64,000 nt of DNA from Pusillimonas sp. TS35 (GTDB lineage: Bacteria > Pseudomonadota > Gammaproteobacteria > Burkholderiales > Burkholderiaceae_B), in the NCBI RefSeq assembly GCF_009857885.1, contig NZ_WWER01000006.1, positions 186,001-250,000 of the forward strand, read 5' to 3'. Within the stretch, counting starts at the first letter, position 1, and each line of letters begins with the position of its first letter. The position numbers and the translations under genes were made by a program. Positions 26,693 to 36,593 of the stretch are shown here, piece after piece. The notes under the pieces were generated by a model that worked only from the letters and a program-made list of their open reading frames with translations, ran no database searches and was not told where the DNA came from.

Positions 26693-26854
26693 GGGCCTTG
26701 CATCGCTTCATGCGCACCCCCGTTGCAACGATCGTCAATGAACGTAAACAAATTGCCCAATGGAATAACAATGTAACAGTGTGGCGGCATACAGCTTGCT
26801 AGGATTGCTCTTGGGCAGACGTCTGTCTGGCCGTTTGAGAAAAAGGAGAATTAC

Positions 26855-27526
26855 ATGAAAGTATCCATGCGAGCAGGTCGCATAGCCACTGGCATTTGCG
26901 CGGTTGCCCTGATGGCCGGTTGTGCCCAGATGAACGAAATGGGCACGGGCGGAAAAACGGCGGTAGGTGCCGGCGCTGGCGCAGCGGTAGGCGCCGGGCT
27001 GGGCGCGCTCATCGGTGACAGCAGCAAGGCGGCCATGATTGGCGCCGGCATCGGCGCCGTGGCGGGCGGCATCGCCGGCTACAACTGGTCCAAGGTCAAG
27101 AACGACGTGGAACAGTCAGGTGCGAGGAACCTGGGCGTCGATGTCACCGAAATGCCCGACGGTACGCTCCGCGTCAACATTCCCAGCAATGTCTCCTTCG
27201 ATACCGGCAAATACCAGCTCAAGCCTGCCCTGCTGCCGGTACTCGACAGTGTGGCCCGTGCTCTGGTGCAAAACCCCGAGCTGCGCGCGAAATCCATTGG
27301 CTATACCGACAGCACGGGTAGCGCGGCAACAAACCAGACACTGTCCGTTAACCGCGCGACGGCGGTCACCAATTACATCGCGGCACAGGGTGTAACCCAG
27401 GGGCGCCTGACGGCGGAGGGTCGCGGCCCCAGCAACCCGGTTGGCGACAACGCCACAGCGGAAGGTCGTGCACTGAATCGCCGCGTCGAGCTGTATCTGT
27501 ACGCTGTGCAGCAGCCTGCCAAGTAA
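26855..27526 (+). CDS. OmpA-family lipoprotein with glycine-zipper segment
   Basis: A 223-residue envelope protein. The signal ends LMAGC, so Cys20 would be lipidated. Residues ~30-75 are a Gly/Ala-rich zipper (AVGAGAGAAVGAGLGALIG and GAGIGAVAGGIAGY) that may insert in the outer membrane. The C-terminal OmpA/MotB domain (about 100-217) has NVSFDTGKYQL, YTDSTGSAATNQTLSVNRA and GRGPSNPVGDNATAEGRALNRRVEL, the peptidoglycan-binding consensus. It resembles E. coli YiaD. AAAAAGGAG precedes the ATG. A terminator follows the gene. Confidence 0.9.
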   Translation: MKVSMRAGRIATGICAVALMAGCAQMNEMGTGGKTAVGAGAGAAVGAGLGALIGDSSKAAMIGAGIGAVAGGIAGYNWSKVKNDVEQSGARNLGVDVTEMPDGTLRVNIPSNVSFDTGKYQLKPALLPVLDSVARALVQNPELRAKSIGYTDSTGSAATNQTLSVNRATAVTNYIAAQGVTQGRLTAEGRGPSNPVGDNATAEGRALNRRVELYLYAVQQPAK

Positions 27527-27549
27527 TTACTTTCACGCAGCAAACTTCC

Positions 27550-27573
27550 AGGCGGCCTTCAGGCCGCCTTTTT
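27550..27573 (+). terminator. Rho-independent terminator after the OmpA-like lipoprotein gene
   Basis: AGGCGGCC-TTCA-GGCCGCCT forms a perfect 8-bp stem and is followed by TTTT. Confidence 0.88.
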
Positions 27574-27673
27574 GTTGCATTTTTGCCCCTGTCAGATGAT
27601 GCAGGCTGTTAATTCACCAAGGCCAGCAGCCTGTAAAGACGTCCGGGCGAGTATCGTGGCGGACGATAACTGC

Positions 27674-28069
27674 CTATTTGCGTCGAAACGAGCGCAGCAG
27701 GCTCAGTACCGTGTCTTCAATAACTGCGCGCTCTTGCGGCGCAAGGGTTGTGAAATCGTGCGGCGAAATACGCGGAAACGGCCAGTATGCGCCAACGGCC
27801 GAATCCGCCAGCGTATGTGCTTGGGCCGCGCCCGGTGGCGGCGGCAACACATTGACGGGGCGCTCCATGGGGCCGGCGCCCGTCGCAAGCCAGGTGGGGT
27901 TTACGCGCAATGCATCAGCCAGTTCGAATATGTCCTGGGCTTTGCGCCTGCTGCCGCTTTCATAGTTCGAAATCGCGCCTTGCGATAGCCTGCAGGCCCG
28001 CGCCAGCGCCGATTGACTCATACCGCGTAATTGGCGGGCGTGTTTGAGACGTTCAGAAAAGAGTTTCAC
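27674..28069 (-). CDS. XRE-family helix-turn-helix transcriptional regulator
   Basis: A ~131-residue Cro/CI-type DNA-binding protein. The HTH occupies about residues 6-60: ERLKHARQLRGMSQSALARA, then RLSQGAISNYESGSRRKAQ and the third helix pair ending LRVNPTWLATG. The C-terminal half is a short proline-containing tail without a recognised sensor domain. I place the start at GTG 28069, which gives the standard KLFSERLKHAR opening; a GTG at 28099 would add ten residues. Neither has a Shine-Dalgarno. It is divergent from the next regulator and likely autoregulated through palindromic repeats across its start. Confidence 0.8.
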   Translation of the reverse strand: MKLFSERLKHARQLRGMSQSALARACRLSQGAISNYESGSRRKAQDIFELADALRVNPTWLATGAGPMERPVNVLPPPPGAAQAHTLADSAVGAYWPFPRISPHDFTTLAPQERAVIEDTVLSLLRSFRRK

Positions 28070-28125
28070 GTTTGTGATTGGACGCCGACTAACAATCACA
28101 GTGGTAATATTGAAATCACAAACGT
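28068..28125. promoter_or_regulatory. Candidate operator: 12-bp perfect inverted repeat plus third half-site
   Basis: ACGTTTGTGATT (28068-28079) and AATCACAAACGT (28114-28125) are exact reverse complements 34 bp apart. A third AATCACA half lies at 28094-28100, exactly 20 bp before the one in the right arm. The array overlaps the start of the XRE gene in the divergent spacer, the usual position for an autorepressor. Confidence 0.6.
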
Positions 28126-28260
28126 AATGTTTTATTGTTAACTAAAGTAAAAAAAGTAATCATAAAAATACGTCATTTCTTGTTGCGGTCGTCCTATCCG
28201 GCGCCGTTGTCCGTGTCCGCGCCTTATCGGGTGCCGGCATCGTTTTGAGTAGAGGCCAGC

Positions 28261-29019
28261 TTGATCATCACAGCCCATTACCCCGCTATGGCAGCACTAC
28301 CCGCCATCCTGCTTTTTTCTCCGCCCACCACAGCCCAGAATCGCGAAGCATGGCGTCGCCGCCTGACTGAACTCGAATCGCAGGGTCTGAAAATCTCCCA
28401 TTGCACCGATCTGCCCCAACTCTATGGGTCCGTACGGCGGCATGCCGAAACCGGCGCAAGCGTGGCGGCGGTGCTGGCGTCGGCCTGCGCTGATAACTGC
28501 GCCGCGGCCGCGCATCTCAGGGCGCTATACCCGGGTCTGGGCATCGTCATGCTCACTGAAACCAGCACAGAAAGCATGGCGCTCCAGGCACTGCAAAGCG
28601 GCGTTGATACCTATTGCCCGATCGAGGCTTCGCCGCAGTTGCTGGCTGCTATCCTGTTTCGCTTGTTATGGCGCCTGGATGTCACAGCGGCGGCCCGCGC
28701 AGCCGCCGCACCCCGGCTGGTCTGGGTGCTGGCCGAGCAGGCTTGGATACTTTGTAGTCCGTGCGGCAAACGCATCCCGCTCACCACGGCAGAGCGCGCC
28801 TTTCTTATGGCACTGGTCAACGCGCCCAACCAGCGCGCCGCGCATGCCGATCTCATCCAGGCTGTCGGCCAGGCACATGCGCTCGATACCGTGGTTGGCC
28901 AGCAGGGGCGGCTGAGCGTGCTGGTCAGCCGCCTGCGGCGCAAATGCACCGAGCAAGACGTGGCATTGCCGCTCAAGTCGGTGCACAACTGGGGGTATAT
29001 GTTTACCGGTGCGCTTTAG
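28261..29019 (+). CDS. OmpR/PhoB-type winged-helix regulator with degenerate receiver domain
   Basis: A 252-residue protein with a receiver-like N-terminal half (about 10-130) and a C-terminal winged helix (about 155-250: RIPLTTAERAFLMALVN, GRLSVLVSRLRRKC, LKSVHNWGYMFTG). The receiver lacks the phospho-acceptor Asp (VAAVLASACADN) and the conserved Lys (DTYCPIEAS), although the IVMLTET strand with its Thr and the ALQSGVD turn remain. It therefore cannot signal by standard phosphorylation. No histidine kinase is near. ATG at 28261 is not well supported; MAALPAILLF at 28288 is an alternative start. Confidence 0.72.
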   Translation: MIITAHYPAMAALPAILLFSPPTTAQNREAWRRRLTELESQGLKISHCTDLPQLYGSVRRHAETGASVAAVLASACADNCAAAAHLRALYPGLGIVMLTETSTESMALQALQSGVDTYCPIEASPQLLAAILFRLLWRLDVTAAARAAAAPRLVWVLAEQAWILCSPCGKRIPLTTAERAFLMALVNAPNQRAAHADLIQAVGQAHALDTVVGQQGRLSVLVSRLRRKCTEQDVALPLKSVHNWGYMFTGAL

Positions 29020-29098
29020 CGCCTTGCTGCATATACGCCGCGGCAGTGTGCAACGAGTACCGCGTCGTGGCGGTGCGCGGTGGGCAGCACCGCCGCGT

Positions 29099-30352
29099 TC
29101 AGGCTCCGTAGCGGCTGATGCCCAGGTCGTCGTGGCGAATCGCCGGGGGTTGGCCTGAAACAATATCGGCCAGCAATTGCCCGCTGCCGCAAGCCATGGT
29201 CCAGCCCAAGGTGCCATGCCCAGTGTTCAGATACAGCTTGGGTACGGGCGTGGCGCCGATAACAGGGGTGCTGTCCGGCGTCTTGGGGCGCAGGCCAGTC
29301 CAGAACTCAACCTGGCCATGCCGCCGCGCACCCGGAAAGAGATCATCCACCACCATCTCAAGCGTGGCCTGGCGCCGTGGGTTCAGGCTTTTGTCGAAAC
29401 CCTTGATTTCTGCCATGCCACCCACGCGTATGCGCCGGTCGAAGCGGGTGACAGCGATCTTGTATGTTTCGTCGAGCAGGGTAGAAACCGGTGCGCATCG
29501 GTCATCCGCAATGGGCACAGTGATGGAATAGCCCTTCATCGGATATACCGGCAGGCGCATGAAAGGTTCAAGCAGGCGGGTAGACCAAGCGCCGAATGCA
29601 ACCACATAAGCGTCTCCCGACAAGATGTGCTCGCCGCATCGTATGCCGGATACACCGCTGCTGTTGGCCAGTATCGCGTCCACTGCCACGCCGTATCGAA
29701 ACTTCACCCCCAGTGCCTGCGCCATGGCGGCAAGGCGCTGGGTAAACAAGTGGCAGTCGCCGGTTTCATCGTCTGGCAGCCGTAATCCGCCCGTCAGCTT
29801 GTGTGCGGTGTCGGCCAAGCCCGGTTCCGCATCCGACAACTGATCCCGCGTAAGCAGCTCGTAGTTGATACCAGCGTCGCGGAGCACGGCAATGTCTTTG
29901 CCCACCTGGTCGAGTTGGGCCTGCGTGCGAAATACCTGCAGGGTGCCGCGTTGGCGGCCTTCGTACTGTATGCCTGTATCGTTGCGCAGGGCGGCCAGAC
30001 AGGTGCGGCTGTACTCGGCGATCCGGATCATCCGTTCTTTGTTGACGGCGTAGCGGGCAGCACTGCAGTTGCGCCACATCTGAAACATCCAGCGTAGCTG
30101 GAACAATGTGCCATCGGGCCGGAAGGATAGCGGCGGGTGCTCGGCAAACAGCCATTTGATGGCCTTGAGCGGGATGCCTGGCGCGGCCCAGGGCGATGAA
30201 TACCCGAACGATACCTGGCCCGCATTGGCGTAGCTGGTTTCGAGTGCCGGGCCCGCCAGCGTATCGAGCACGGTGACGTCATGCCCCGCCTTGGCCAGAT
30301 AATAGGCGCTGGTCACACCAATGACCCCGGCGCCCAGAACGATGACTTTCAT
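29099..30352 (-). CDS. dadA: D-amino acid dehydrogenase
   Basis: A 417-residue FAD enzyme that oxidatively deaminates D-amino acids (D-alanine best) to 2-oxo acids, feeding electrons to the respiratory chain. The N-terminal [24 protein letters not shown] is the FAD motif, followed by [27 protein letters not shown], which is diagnostic of DadA. The C-terminal half has [16 protein letters not shown] and [17 protein letters not shown]. It is divergent from an Lrp-type gene, the standard arrangement for amino-acid-inducible dadA control. The alanine racemase gene dadX is not in the window. Confidence 0.94.
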   Translation of the reverse strand: MKVIVLGAGVIGVTSAYYLAKAGHDVTVLDTLAGPALETSYANAGQVSFGYSSPWAAPGIPLKAIKWLFAEHPPLSFRPDGTLFQLRWMFQMWRNCSAARYAVNKERMIRIAEYSRTCLAALRNDTGIQYEGRQRGTLQVFRTQAQLDQVGKDIAVLRDAGINYELLTRDQLSDAEPGLADTAHKLTGGLRLPDDETGDCHLFTQRLAAMAQALGVKFRYGVAVDAILANSSGVSGIRCGEHILSGDAYVVAFGAWSTRLLEPFMRLPVYPMKGYSITVPIADDRCAPVSTLLDETYKIAVTRFDRRIRVGGMAEIKGFDKSLNPRRQATLEMVVDDLFPGARRHGQVEFWTGLRPKTPDSTPVIGATPVPKLYLNTGHGTLGWTMACGSGQLLADIVSGQPPAIRHDDLGISRYGA

Positions 30353-30416
30353 GTTGTCTGCGCAGTGATGGATATGTCTTTTCTGGATGATAGGCCAGTT
30401 GAGCGATAAAATTCTG

Positions 30417-30437
30417 CTGAAAAATCGTGCTTTTCAG
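30417..30437. promoter_or_regulatory. Candidate Lrp-type operator between dadA and the regulator
   Basis: CTGAAAA and TTTTCAG form a perfect inverted repeat around a 7-base centre, within an AT-rich patch of the divergent spacer. It matches the general shape of Lrp/AsnC sites. Confidence 0.45.
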
Positions 30438-30544
30438 TAAATTCGCCTACCAATGCGGCTTCAAGGCGCCGGCAGCGCATATCGCTGTGTATGCGGCATG
30501 CCCGGCCTGTCGCAGGGCGTCATCTACCACCACAAGGAACTGTC

Positions 30545-31033
30545 TTGCGCATACAACGCAGCCCGGTCGCGACGCTGGACAAGCTCGACCGGCACATTCT
30601 TGACGTGCTCCAGCGCGATGGCCGTATTTCGATGACAGACCTTGCCGATCAGGTGGGGCTTACTGTCACGCCCTGTATCGACCGCGTCCGGCGTATGGAG
30701 CGCGAGGGCATTATCCTGGGCTATCACGCACGGGTGTCCCCGGCGGCGCTCGATGCCGGCCTGCTGGTATTTGTGGAGATCTCGATCACCAGCAAGTCTG
30801 ATCGCAGCTTTGAGGATTTCCGGCGTGAAGTGCTGGGTATCCCGTACGTGCTCGAATGCCATTTGGTGTCTGGCGATTTCGATTACATGGTGAAGGCGCG
30901 CATCAAAGAAATTGGCCAATACCGCACCTTGCTGGGTGACATCCTGTTGCGCCTGCCGGGGGTAACGCAAACGAAGAGCTGCATCGTTATGGAAGAGCTC
31001 AAGGAAACGATGTTCATCCCTGCTCGGATGTGA
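30545..31033 (+). CDS. Lrp/AsnC-family transcriptional regulator, probable dadA regulator
   Basis: A 162-residue feast/famine regulator. The N-terminal HTH has [42 protein letters not shown], split here by helices, and the C-terminal RAM ligand-binding domain starts at VFVEISI and includes [15 protein letters not shown] and the [17 protein letters not shown] end. No ATG suits the family N-terminus; TTG at 30545 preceded by AAGGA with a six-base spacer gives (M)[18 protein letters not shown] and is preferred over the ATG at 30491. Its 3' end overlaps proB by 20 bp on the opposite strand. Confidence 0.87.
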   Translation: MRIQRSPVATLDKLDRHILDVLQRDGRISMTDLADQVGLTVTPCIDRVRRMEREGIILGYHARVSPAALDAGLLVFVEISITSKSDRSFEDFRREVLGIPYVLECHLVSGDFDYMVKARIKEIGQYRTLLGDILLRLPGVTQTKSCIVMEELKETMFIPARM

Positions 31034-32171
31034 GCGGCTTGCGTGTGAACACCATGTTGTCCCGGTGCATGAGCTCGGGATCGGTCATGGTGCCCAGCAG
31101 GTCGGCGATATCTGCGCTGGCGTGGCCCATGATGCGGCGCGTATCGCCGGCAGAGTAGTTGATCAGGCCGCGGCCGTATTCAACGCCGTCCGGGCCGACG
31201 CAGGCGACCACATCGCCGCGTTCGAAGTCACCGTCCACACCGGTGACGCCGACCGCCAGCAGGCTTTTGTGCCCTTGCAGCAAGGCGCGCACGGCGCCGG
31301 CGTCCAGGCGTACGCGCCCTCGCAGGCGCAACTGGTTGACCAGCCAACGCTGCCGCGCAGAGCGCTTGGGCAGCAGGGCGCGCAGCTCGGTGCCGATGGC
31401 CTCGCCCGCGGCCAAACGCAGCAAGACATCGGGCTCGCGGCCCGAGGCAATGACCGTGTGGCCGCCGCTGTTGGCGGCGCGCTTGGCGGCGAGGATCTTG
31501 GTGAGCATGCCGCCGGTGCCGATATTGGTGCCGGAGCCGCCTGCCATCGCCTCGAGCGCCGGGTCACCGGCGGTGGCAGTAGACACAAAGCGTGCATGTG
31601 GGTTCTTGCGTGGATCGGCCTCGTACAGGCCAGTCTGGTCTGTCAGGATGATCAACGCGTCGGCTTCGATCAGATTGGTGACCAGAGCGCCCAATGTGTC
31701 GTTGTCGCCGAGGCGGATTTCATCGGTGACGACGGTGTCGTTTTCGTTGACGATGGGCACAACGCCCAAGCCGAGCAGTGTATAGAGCGTGCTGCGGGCA
31801 TTAAGGTAACGGCGTCGGTCGGAAAGATCTTCGTGTGTGAGCAGAATTTGCGCCGTCCGCACGCCATGGCGGGCGAAGGCGACTTCATATGCCTGCACCA
31901 GGCCCATCTGGCCCACCGCGGCTGCCGCCTGCAGTTCGTGCATGGCGCTGGGGCGGCGCGGCCACCCCAGACGCGCCATCCCCTCTGCAATGGCGCCGCT
32001 GGATACCAGCACCATCTGCCTGCCGCGTGCATGCAGGTCGGCGATCTGGGCGGCCCACTGCTCGACGGCACGCAAGTCCAGGCCGCGGCCATCGTTTGTG
32101 ACCAGTGATGAACCTACTTTGACAACCAGCCGGCCGGCCTGGGACACGGCGGACGATTCAGATGCAGCCAT
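31014..32171 (-). CDS. proB: Glutamate 5-kinase
   Basis: A 385-residue enzyme that phosphorylates glutamate at the start of proline synthesis and is feedback-inhibited by proline. The amino-acid kinase domain has [18 protein letters not shown] at the N-terminus, [57 protein letters not shown] and [20 protein letters not shown]-terminal PUA domain (from about residue 290) is complete. Start ATG 32171 (MAASESS) is preferred over 32252. It is 95 bp after obg on the minus strand, a common obg-proB linkage. Confidence 0.94.
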   Translation of the reverse strand: MAASESSAVSQAGRLVVKVGSSLVTNDGRGLDLRAVEQWAAQIADLHARGRQMVLVSSGAIAEGMARLGWPRRPSAMHELQAAAAVGQMGLVQAYEVAFARHGVRTAQILLTHEDLSDRRRYLNARSTLYTLLGLGVVPIVNENDTVVTDEIRLGDNDTLGALVTNLIEADALIILTDQTGLYEADPRKNPHARFVSTATAGDPALEAMAGGSGTNIGTGGMLTKILAAKRAANSGGHTVIASGREPDVLLRLAAGEAIGTELRALLPKRSARQRWLVNQLRLRGRVRLDAGAVRALLQGHKSLLAVGVTGVDGDFERGDVVACVGPDGVEYGRGLINYSAGDTRRIMGHASADIADLLGTMTDPELMHRDNMVFTRKPLTSEQG

Positions 32172-32266
32172 GGGAAGCGAGTGAGTGTATGTGTGTGTAT
32201 GAAAAAAGTGGAGCGGAAGCGACAAGCGTTGAGCGGGCGGTGCACAAGGCACCGCCCTCTGGCGTG

Positions 32267-33520
<1,254 letters not shown>

Positions 33521-33600
33521 CTACGCGGGCCGGAGCCGGTTTGCACGCGGGCGTACGTCTTGCACCGCCGGTGTGCTGCGTACGAAGAAGTGATTATTCT

Positions 33601-33638
33601 AAAACACAAAAAGCCCTGCCGGGCTCGGCAGGGCTTTT
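33601..33638 (-). terminator. Rho-independent terminator between rpmA and obgE
   Basis: AAAAGCCCTGCC pairs with GGCAGGGCTTTT in a perfect 12-bp stem with a 6-base loop. T-rich sequence follows on the minus strand, 19 bp after the rpmA stop. Some readthrough to obgE is likely, since no other promoter is evident to me. Confidence 0.85.
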
Positions 33639-33656
33639 GCAGTGAAGCGCCGTGGA

Positions 33657-33917
33657 TTACTCGGCGGCGATCACCGAGACGGTGCGCTTGTTGAGCGCGC
33701 CCTTGATCTGGAACTTGACGGTGCCGTCGACCAGCGAGAACAGCGTGTGGTCTTTGCCGATGCCGACATTGACGCCCGGATGGAACTGGGTGCCACGCTG
33801 GCGAACGATGATGGAACCGGCCGGGATCATCTGGCCGCCGAAGGCCTTGACGCCAAGTCGTTTCGATTCTGAGTCGCGGCCGTTCCGTGTAGAGCCGCCG
33901 CCCTTTTTCTGTGCCAT
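33657..33917 (-). CDS. rpmA: 50S ribosomal protein L27
   Basis: An 86-residue ribosomal protein whose N-terminus reaches the peptidyl-transferase centre. [16 protein letters not shown] and [21 protein letters not shown], with [15 protein letters not shown], are characteristic. No N-terminal extension needing cleavage (as in Firmicutes) is present. It lies 33 bp after rplU in the standard L21-L27 operon. Confidence 0.97.
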   Translation of the reverse strand: MAQKKGGGSTRNGRDSESKRLGVKAFGGQMIPAGSIIVRQRGTQFHPGVNVGIGKDHTLFSLVDGTVKFQIKGALNKRTVSVIAAE

Positions 33918-33950
33918 GTTTAGCTCCTGCTATGCAATACCGTTAACCGA

Positions 33951-34262
33951 TCAGGCCGAGATGGCTTCGATGCGGACTTCGGTGTAATTTTGACGATGGC
34001 CCTGGCGCTTCTGGTAGTGCTTGCGACGGCGCATCTTGAAAATCTTTACCTTGTCGTGGCGGCCTTGCGCAAGAACGGTTGCCTTGACCACGGCGCCGGA
34101 GACCAAAGGCGCGCCGATCTGGATCTGGTCGCCTTCGCCCACCGACAAAACCTGGTCGAGCGTGATTTCTTGCCCAATGTCTGCCGGTATCTGTTCTATC
34201 TTCAGTTTTTGACCAGGGGCAACGCGATACTGCTTGCCGCCGGTTTTTATGACCGCGTACAT
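33951..34262 (-). CDS. rplU: 50S ribosomal protein L21
   Basis: A 103-residue ribosomal protein binding 23S rRNA. It starts [20 protein letters not shown] and ends with the basic [19 protein letters not shown] segment typical of L21. The ATG at 34262 is used with AGGA seven bases upstream; the extension to 34301 would be read through a hairpin and is rejected. It heads rplU-rpmA. Confidence 0.96.
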   Translation of the reverse strand: MYAVIKTGGKQYRVAPGQKLKIEQIPADIGQEITLDQVLSVGEGDQIQIGAPLVSGAVVKATVLAQGRHDKVKIFKMRRRKHYQKRQGHRQNYTEVRIEAISA

Positions 34263-34276
34263 GTGGGATCCTAAAT

Positions 34277-34302
34277 AAAAAAACCTTGGCACAAACGCCA
34301 AG
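34277..34302 (-). promoter_or_regulatory. Hairpin plus T7 tract at the predicted 5' end of the rplU transcript
   Basis: On the minus strand CTTGGC-GTTTGT-GCCAAG (34302-34285) is followed by G and seven T. It has the form of an intrinsic terminator but begins at the predicted transcription start of rplU and ends 14 bp before its ATG. It may terminate readthrough from argJ, act as an attenuator, or protect the mRNA 5' end. Confidence 0.6.
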
Positions 34303-34308
34303 CTCTTA

Positions 34309-34338
34309 ATTCTACTGTGGATTCAAGGAGATAGTCAA
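34309..34338 (-). promoter_or_regulatory. Sigma-70 promoter of rplU-rpmA
   Basis: TTGACT (34338-34333) and TAGAAT (34314-34309) are separated by 18 bp on the minus strand. Transcription would start near 34302, about 40 bases before the rplU ATG. Confidence 0.65.
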
Positions 34339-34450
34339 CCTGGTATAGGCCGGAGCGCAGGCCCGCGCCAGGTTGCGGTGAGCTGCGCAAGGCACTTGCC
34401 GGCTCGGTTGCGACGGGGTTGCACTGGCCCGCCGCGTGCTGCTATTGCGA

Positions 34451-35680
34451 TCACGAACGGTAATCGGCGTTGATGCTCACGTATTCGTGCGAGAAGTCGC
34501 AGGTATAGACAGTTTCGGATATGTCGCCGCGACCCAGCGCCACGCGCACCAGGATTTCGGGTTCTTTCATGACGCGCTGGCCGTCCGCCTCGAGGTAGGC
34601 GGGATGGCGCTCACCTTGGCTGGCCACGAGGACATCGCCCAGCCATAAGCGGGTGCCGCGCACGTCGAGGTCGTCGATACCGGCATAACCGACGGCGCAC
34701 AGGATGCGGCCCAGGTTGGGATCGGAGGCAAAGAAGGCGGTTTTGACCAAGGGTGATTGGGCGATGGCGTACGCGACTTTAAGGGCTTCTTCCTGGGAGG
34801 CCGCTTCTTCGACGCGCACGGTAATGAATTTGGTGGCGCCTTCAGCGTCGCGTACGATCTTTTGGGCGAGTTCACATGCGGCGTCGGCCAGGGCCTGGAA
34901 CAACTGGGTGTAGCGTGGATCGGCCATCGATTCGATGGGAGTGCCGCTGCGGCCGGTGGCAATGATGATGAAGGAATCATTGGTGGAGGTATCGCCATCC
35001 ACCGTGATGCGATTGAAGGACAAGTCGGCAATGGCGCGCACCATGTCTTTGAGCAGGCCGGGGGCGATCCCGGCGTCAGTGGCGAGAAAGCCCAGCATGG
35101 TCGCCATATTGGGCCGTATCATGCCCGCACCCTTGCTGATGCCGGTGATGGTGACCGCTTTGCCGTCGAGTGTGATGCGGCGCGACACCAACTTGGGCTG
35201 GGTGTCGGTGGTCATGATGCTGTGGGCGGCGTTGAACCAGTTGCCGTCGGCCAGATCGGCCACGGCTGCGGGCAGCGCGGCCACCAGGCGTTCGACCGGC
35301 AAGGGTTCGAGGATGACGCCAGTGGAGAAGGGCAGCACCTGCTGCGGCTTGATGTTCAGCGCTTTGGCCACGGCCAGGCAGGTTTGGCGGGCGGCGTCCA
35401 GGCCGCTTTCGCCTGTGCCGGCGTTGGCATTGCCGGTATTAATGACCAACGCCTCAATGTCCATGCCGCCGGTGAGCAGGTGATCTTCGCAAACCTGCAC
35501 GGGTGCGGCGCGGAAGCGGTTGCGGGTGAACACGCCGGCGACACTGGCGCCCTTGGACAGGCGAAATACGGTGAGGTCGCGGCGGCCCGCTTTGCGGATG
35601 CCGGCTTCGGCGATGCCGATTTGCACCCCCGGCACGGGAAGAATGTCGGATTCTGGCGGGATGATGAGGTTGACAGCCAT
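34451..35680 (-). CDS. argJ: Bifunctional ornithine acetyltransferase / N-acetylglutamate synthase
   Basis: A 409-residue enzyme that recycles the acetyl group from N-acetylornithine to glutamate in arginine synthesis. It is made as a precursor that self-cleaves before a conserved Thr; the motif [22 protein letters not shown] (given here as parts: KGAGMI and MATMLGF) is intact, so cleavage should occur at Ala-Thr. The N-terminal [23 protein letters not shown] and the C-terminal end [14 protein letters not shown] are typical. It is upstream of rplU with its own orientation on the minus strand. Confidence 0.95.
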   Translation of the reverse strand: MAVNLIIPPESDILPVPGVQIGIAEAGIRKAGRRDLTVFRLSKGASVAGVFTRNRFRAAPVQVCEDHLLTGGMDIEALVINTGNANAGTGESGLDAARQTCLAVAKALNIKPQQVLPFSTGVILEPLPVERLVAALPAAVADLADGNWFNAAHSIMTTDTQPKLVSRRITLDGKAVTITGISKGAGMIRPNMATMLGFLATDAGIAPGLLKDMVRAIADLSFNRITVDGDTSTNDSFIIIATGRSGTPIESMADPRYTQLFQALADAACELAQKIVRDAEGATKFITVRVEEAASQEEALKVAYAIAQSPLVKTAFFASDPNLGRILCAVGYAGIDDLDVRGTRLWLGDVLVASQGERHPAYLEADGQRVMKEPEILVRVALGRGDISETVYTCDFSHEYVSINADYRS

Positions 35681-35767
35681 GGCGCGATCCAGAAAGAAGT
35701 GGCGAAAGCCCTGATTTTAGCCCAGGGCATCGCCTGCGCGGCAGCGCCGCCCGCGCCGCGGCGGCTG

Positions 35768-35858
35768 CTGCGCACCCCGCGCGCGTGGTGCATAGGGCTT
35801 GATGACGTAGCCGGCAAAGTCCACGCCTCCTGCGCACCCCGTGCGCGGGGTGCATAGG
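35768..35858. repeat. Pair of ~28-bp direct repeats in the argJ-marR spacer
   Basis: TGCGCACCCC...GGTGCATAGGG occurs at 35768-35796 and again, slightly changed, at 35831-35858. The second copy is itself a palindrome (GCACCCCGTGCGCGGGGTGC) and could form a strong hairpin. No T tract follows. Confidence 0.6.
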
Positions 35859-35907
35859 GGCAACGCCGCGTTTCACGCGCGGGCCGCTTTGGCCCCCACC
35901 GCCATGG

Positions 35908-36435
35908 TTATTGCAGTGGCGTGCCTTCGCGCAGCGCGGACATGCGGCGCAGCATCTTGAGCTCACCCAACGTCTTAAACAGGCTCTCGCGGCTGCTGTC
36001 GCTCATGCCGGCGAACATGGACTGGATCCATTGCTCATGTGCCTGTGCCATCTTGGTGAACACGCGCTTGCCCTTGACGGTCAGCTTGATCAGCGAGCTG
36101 CGGCGGTCGTTCGCATTGCGGATGCGTTGCACCAAGCCTTCTTTTTCGAGCTGGTCGGTGATGCCAGTGATGTTGCCGTTGGTGACCATCATGTGGCGCG
36201 AAAGCTCGCTCATTTTCATGCCTTCGGGCTCGCGCAGCAGTTGAGCCATCAGATCGAAACGCGGCAGCGTGGTGTCGAACTCGGTGCGCAACCGGCTACG
36301 GATTTCGCCTTCGATCAGGTTGCAGCAAGTGAGTAGGCGCAACCACAGGCGCAGGTCCTGGTGATCTTCGGGCACCGTTCTGCTTTCCAGATCGGGAACG
36401 TCGGGCAACACGGCGCGTGAAGATAGATCACTCAT
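35908..36435 (-). CDS. MarR-family transcriptional regulator, probable regulator of the aromatic-CoA cluster
   Basis: A 175-residue winged-helix regulator. The DNA-binding part has TLPRFDLMAQLLREPEGMKMSELSRHMMV, the recognition helix TNGNITGITDQLEKEGLV and the wing RNANDRRSSLIKLT, flanked by dimerisation helices. MarR proteins usually repress a neighbouring operon until an aromatic acid or its CoA ester binds; here the neighbour is the divergent CoA-degradation cluster. ATG 36435 (MSDLSSRAV) is preferred over 36465 because the latter sits inside a possible operator. Confidence 0.85.
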   Translation of the reverse strand: MSDLSSRAVLPDVPDLESRTVPEDHQDLRLWLRLLTCCNLIEGEIRSRLRTEFDTTLPRFDLMAQLLREPEGMKMSELSRHMMVTNGNITGITDQLEKEGLVQRIRNANDRRSSLIKLTVKGKRVFTKMAQAHEQWIQSMFAGMSDSSRESLFKTLGELKMLRRMSALREGTPLQ

Positions 36436-36461
36436 GGCGGGATATCGGTCAGTATGGAGGC

Positions 36462-36485
36462 CCATATATTTTAATCTTCAAATAG
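36462..36485 (-). promoter_or_regulatory. AT-rich motif, copy 1, next to the marR gene
   Basis: Read on the minus strand this 24-bp sequence contains TTTGAAG-N2-TAAAATA and matches copy 2 in 18 of 24 positions. It lies just upstream of the preferred marR start. Confidence 0.35.
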
Positions 36486-36593
36486 ATTGACGGGTATAAC
36501 GTGGCGCGGCGCCACAGCCTCGGGCAAACCCAGCAAGGCCGCCTTCGAGGTAATGATGCGGCCGGGAACTTGGTCTGTCCTTGATCTATGCAT
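36471..36593 (-). CDS. Possible 40-residue ORF upstream of marR
   Basis: An ATG at 36593 opens a frame of 40 codons ending TAA, whose codon use looks real (GRIITSKAALLGLPEAVAPR, then a short hydrophobic end). It runs in the same direction as marR. I do not recognise a family. It may be a small gene, or the remnant of the C-terminus of an older gene. No convincing ribosome-binding site is seen. Confidence 0.25.
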   Translation of the reverse strand: MHRSRTDQVPGRIITSKAALLGLPEAVAPRHVIPVNLFED

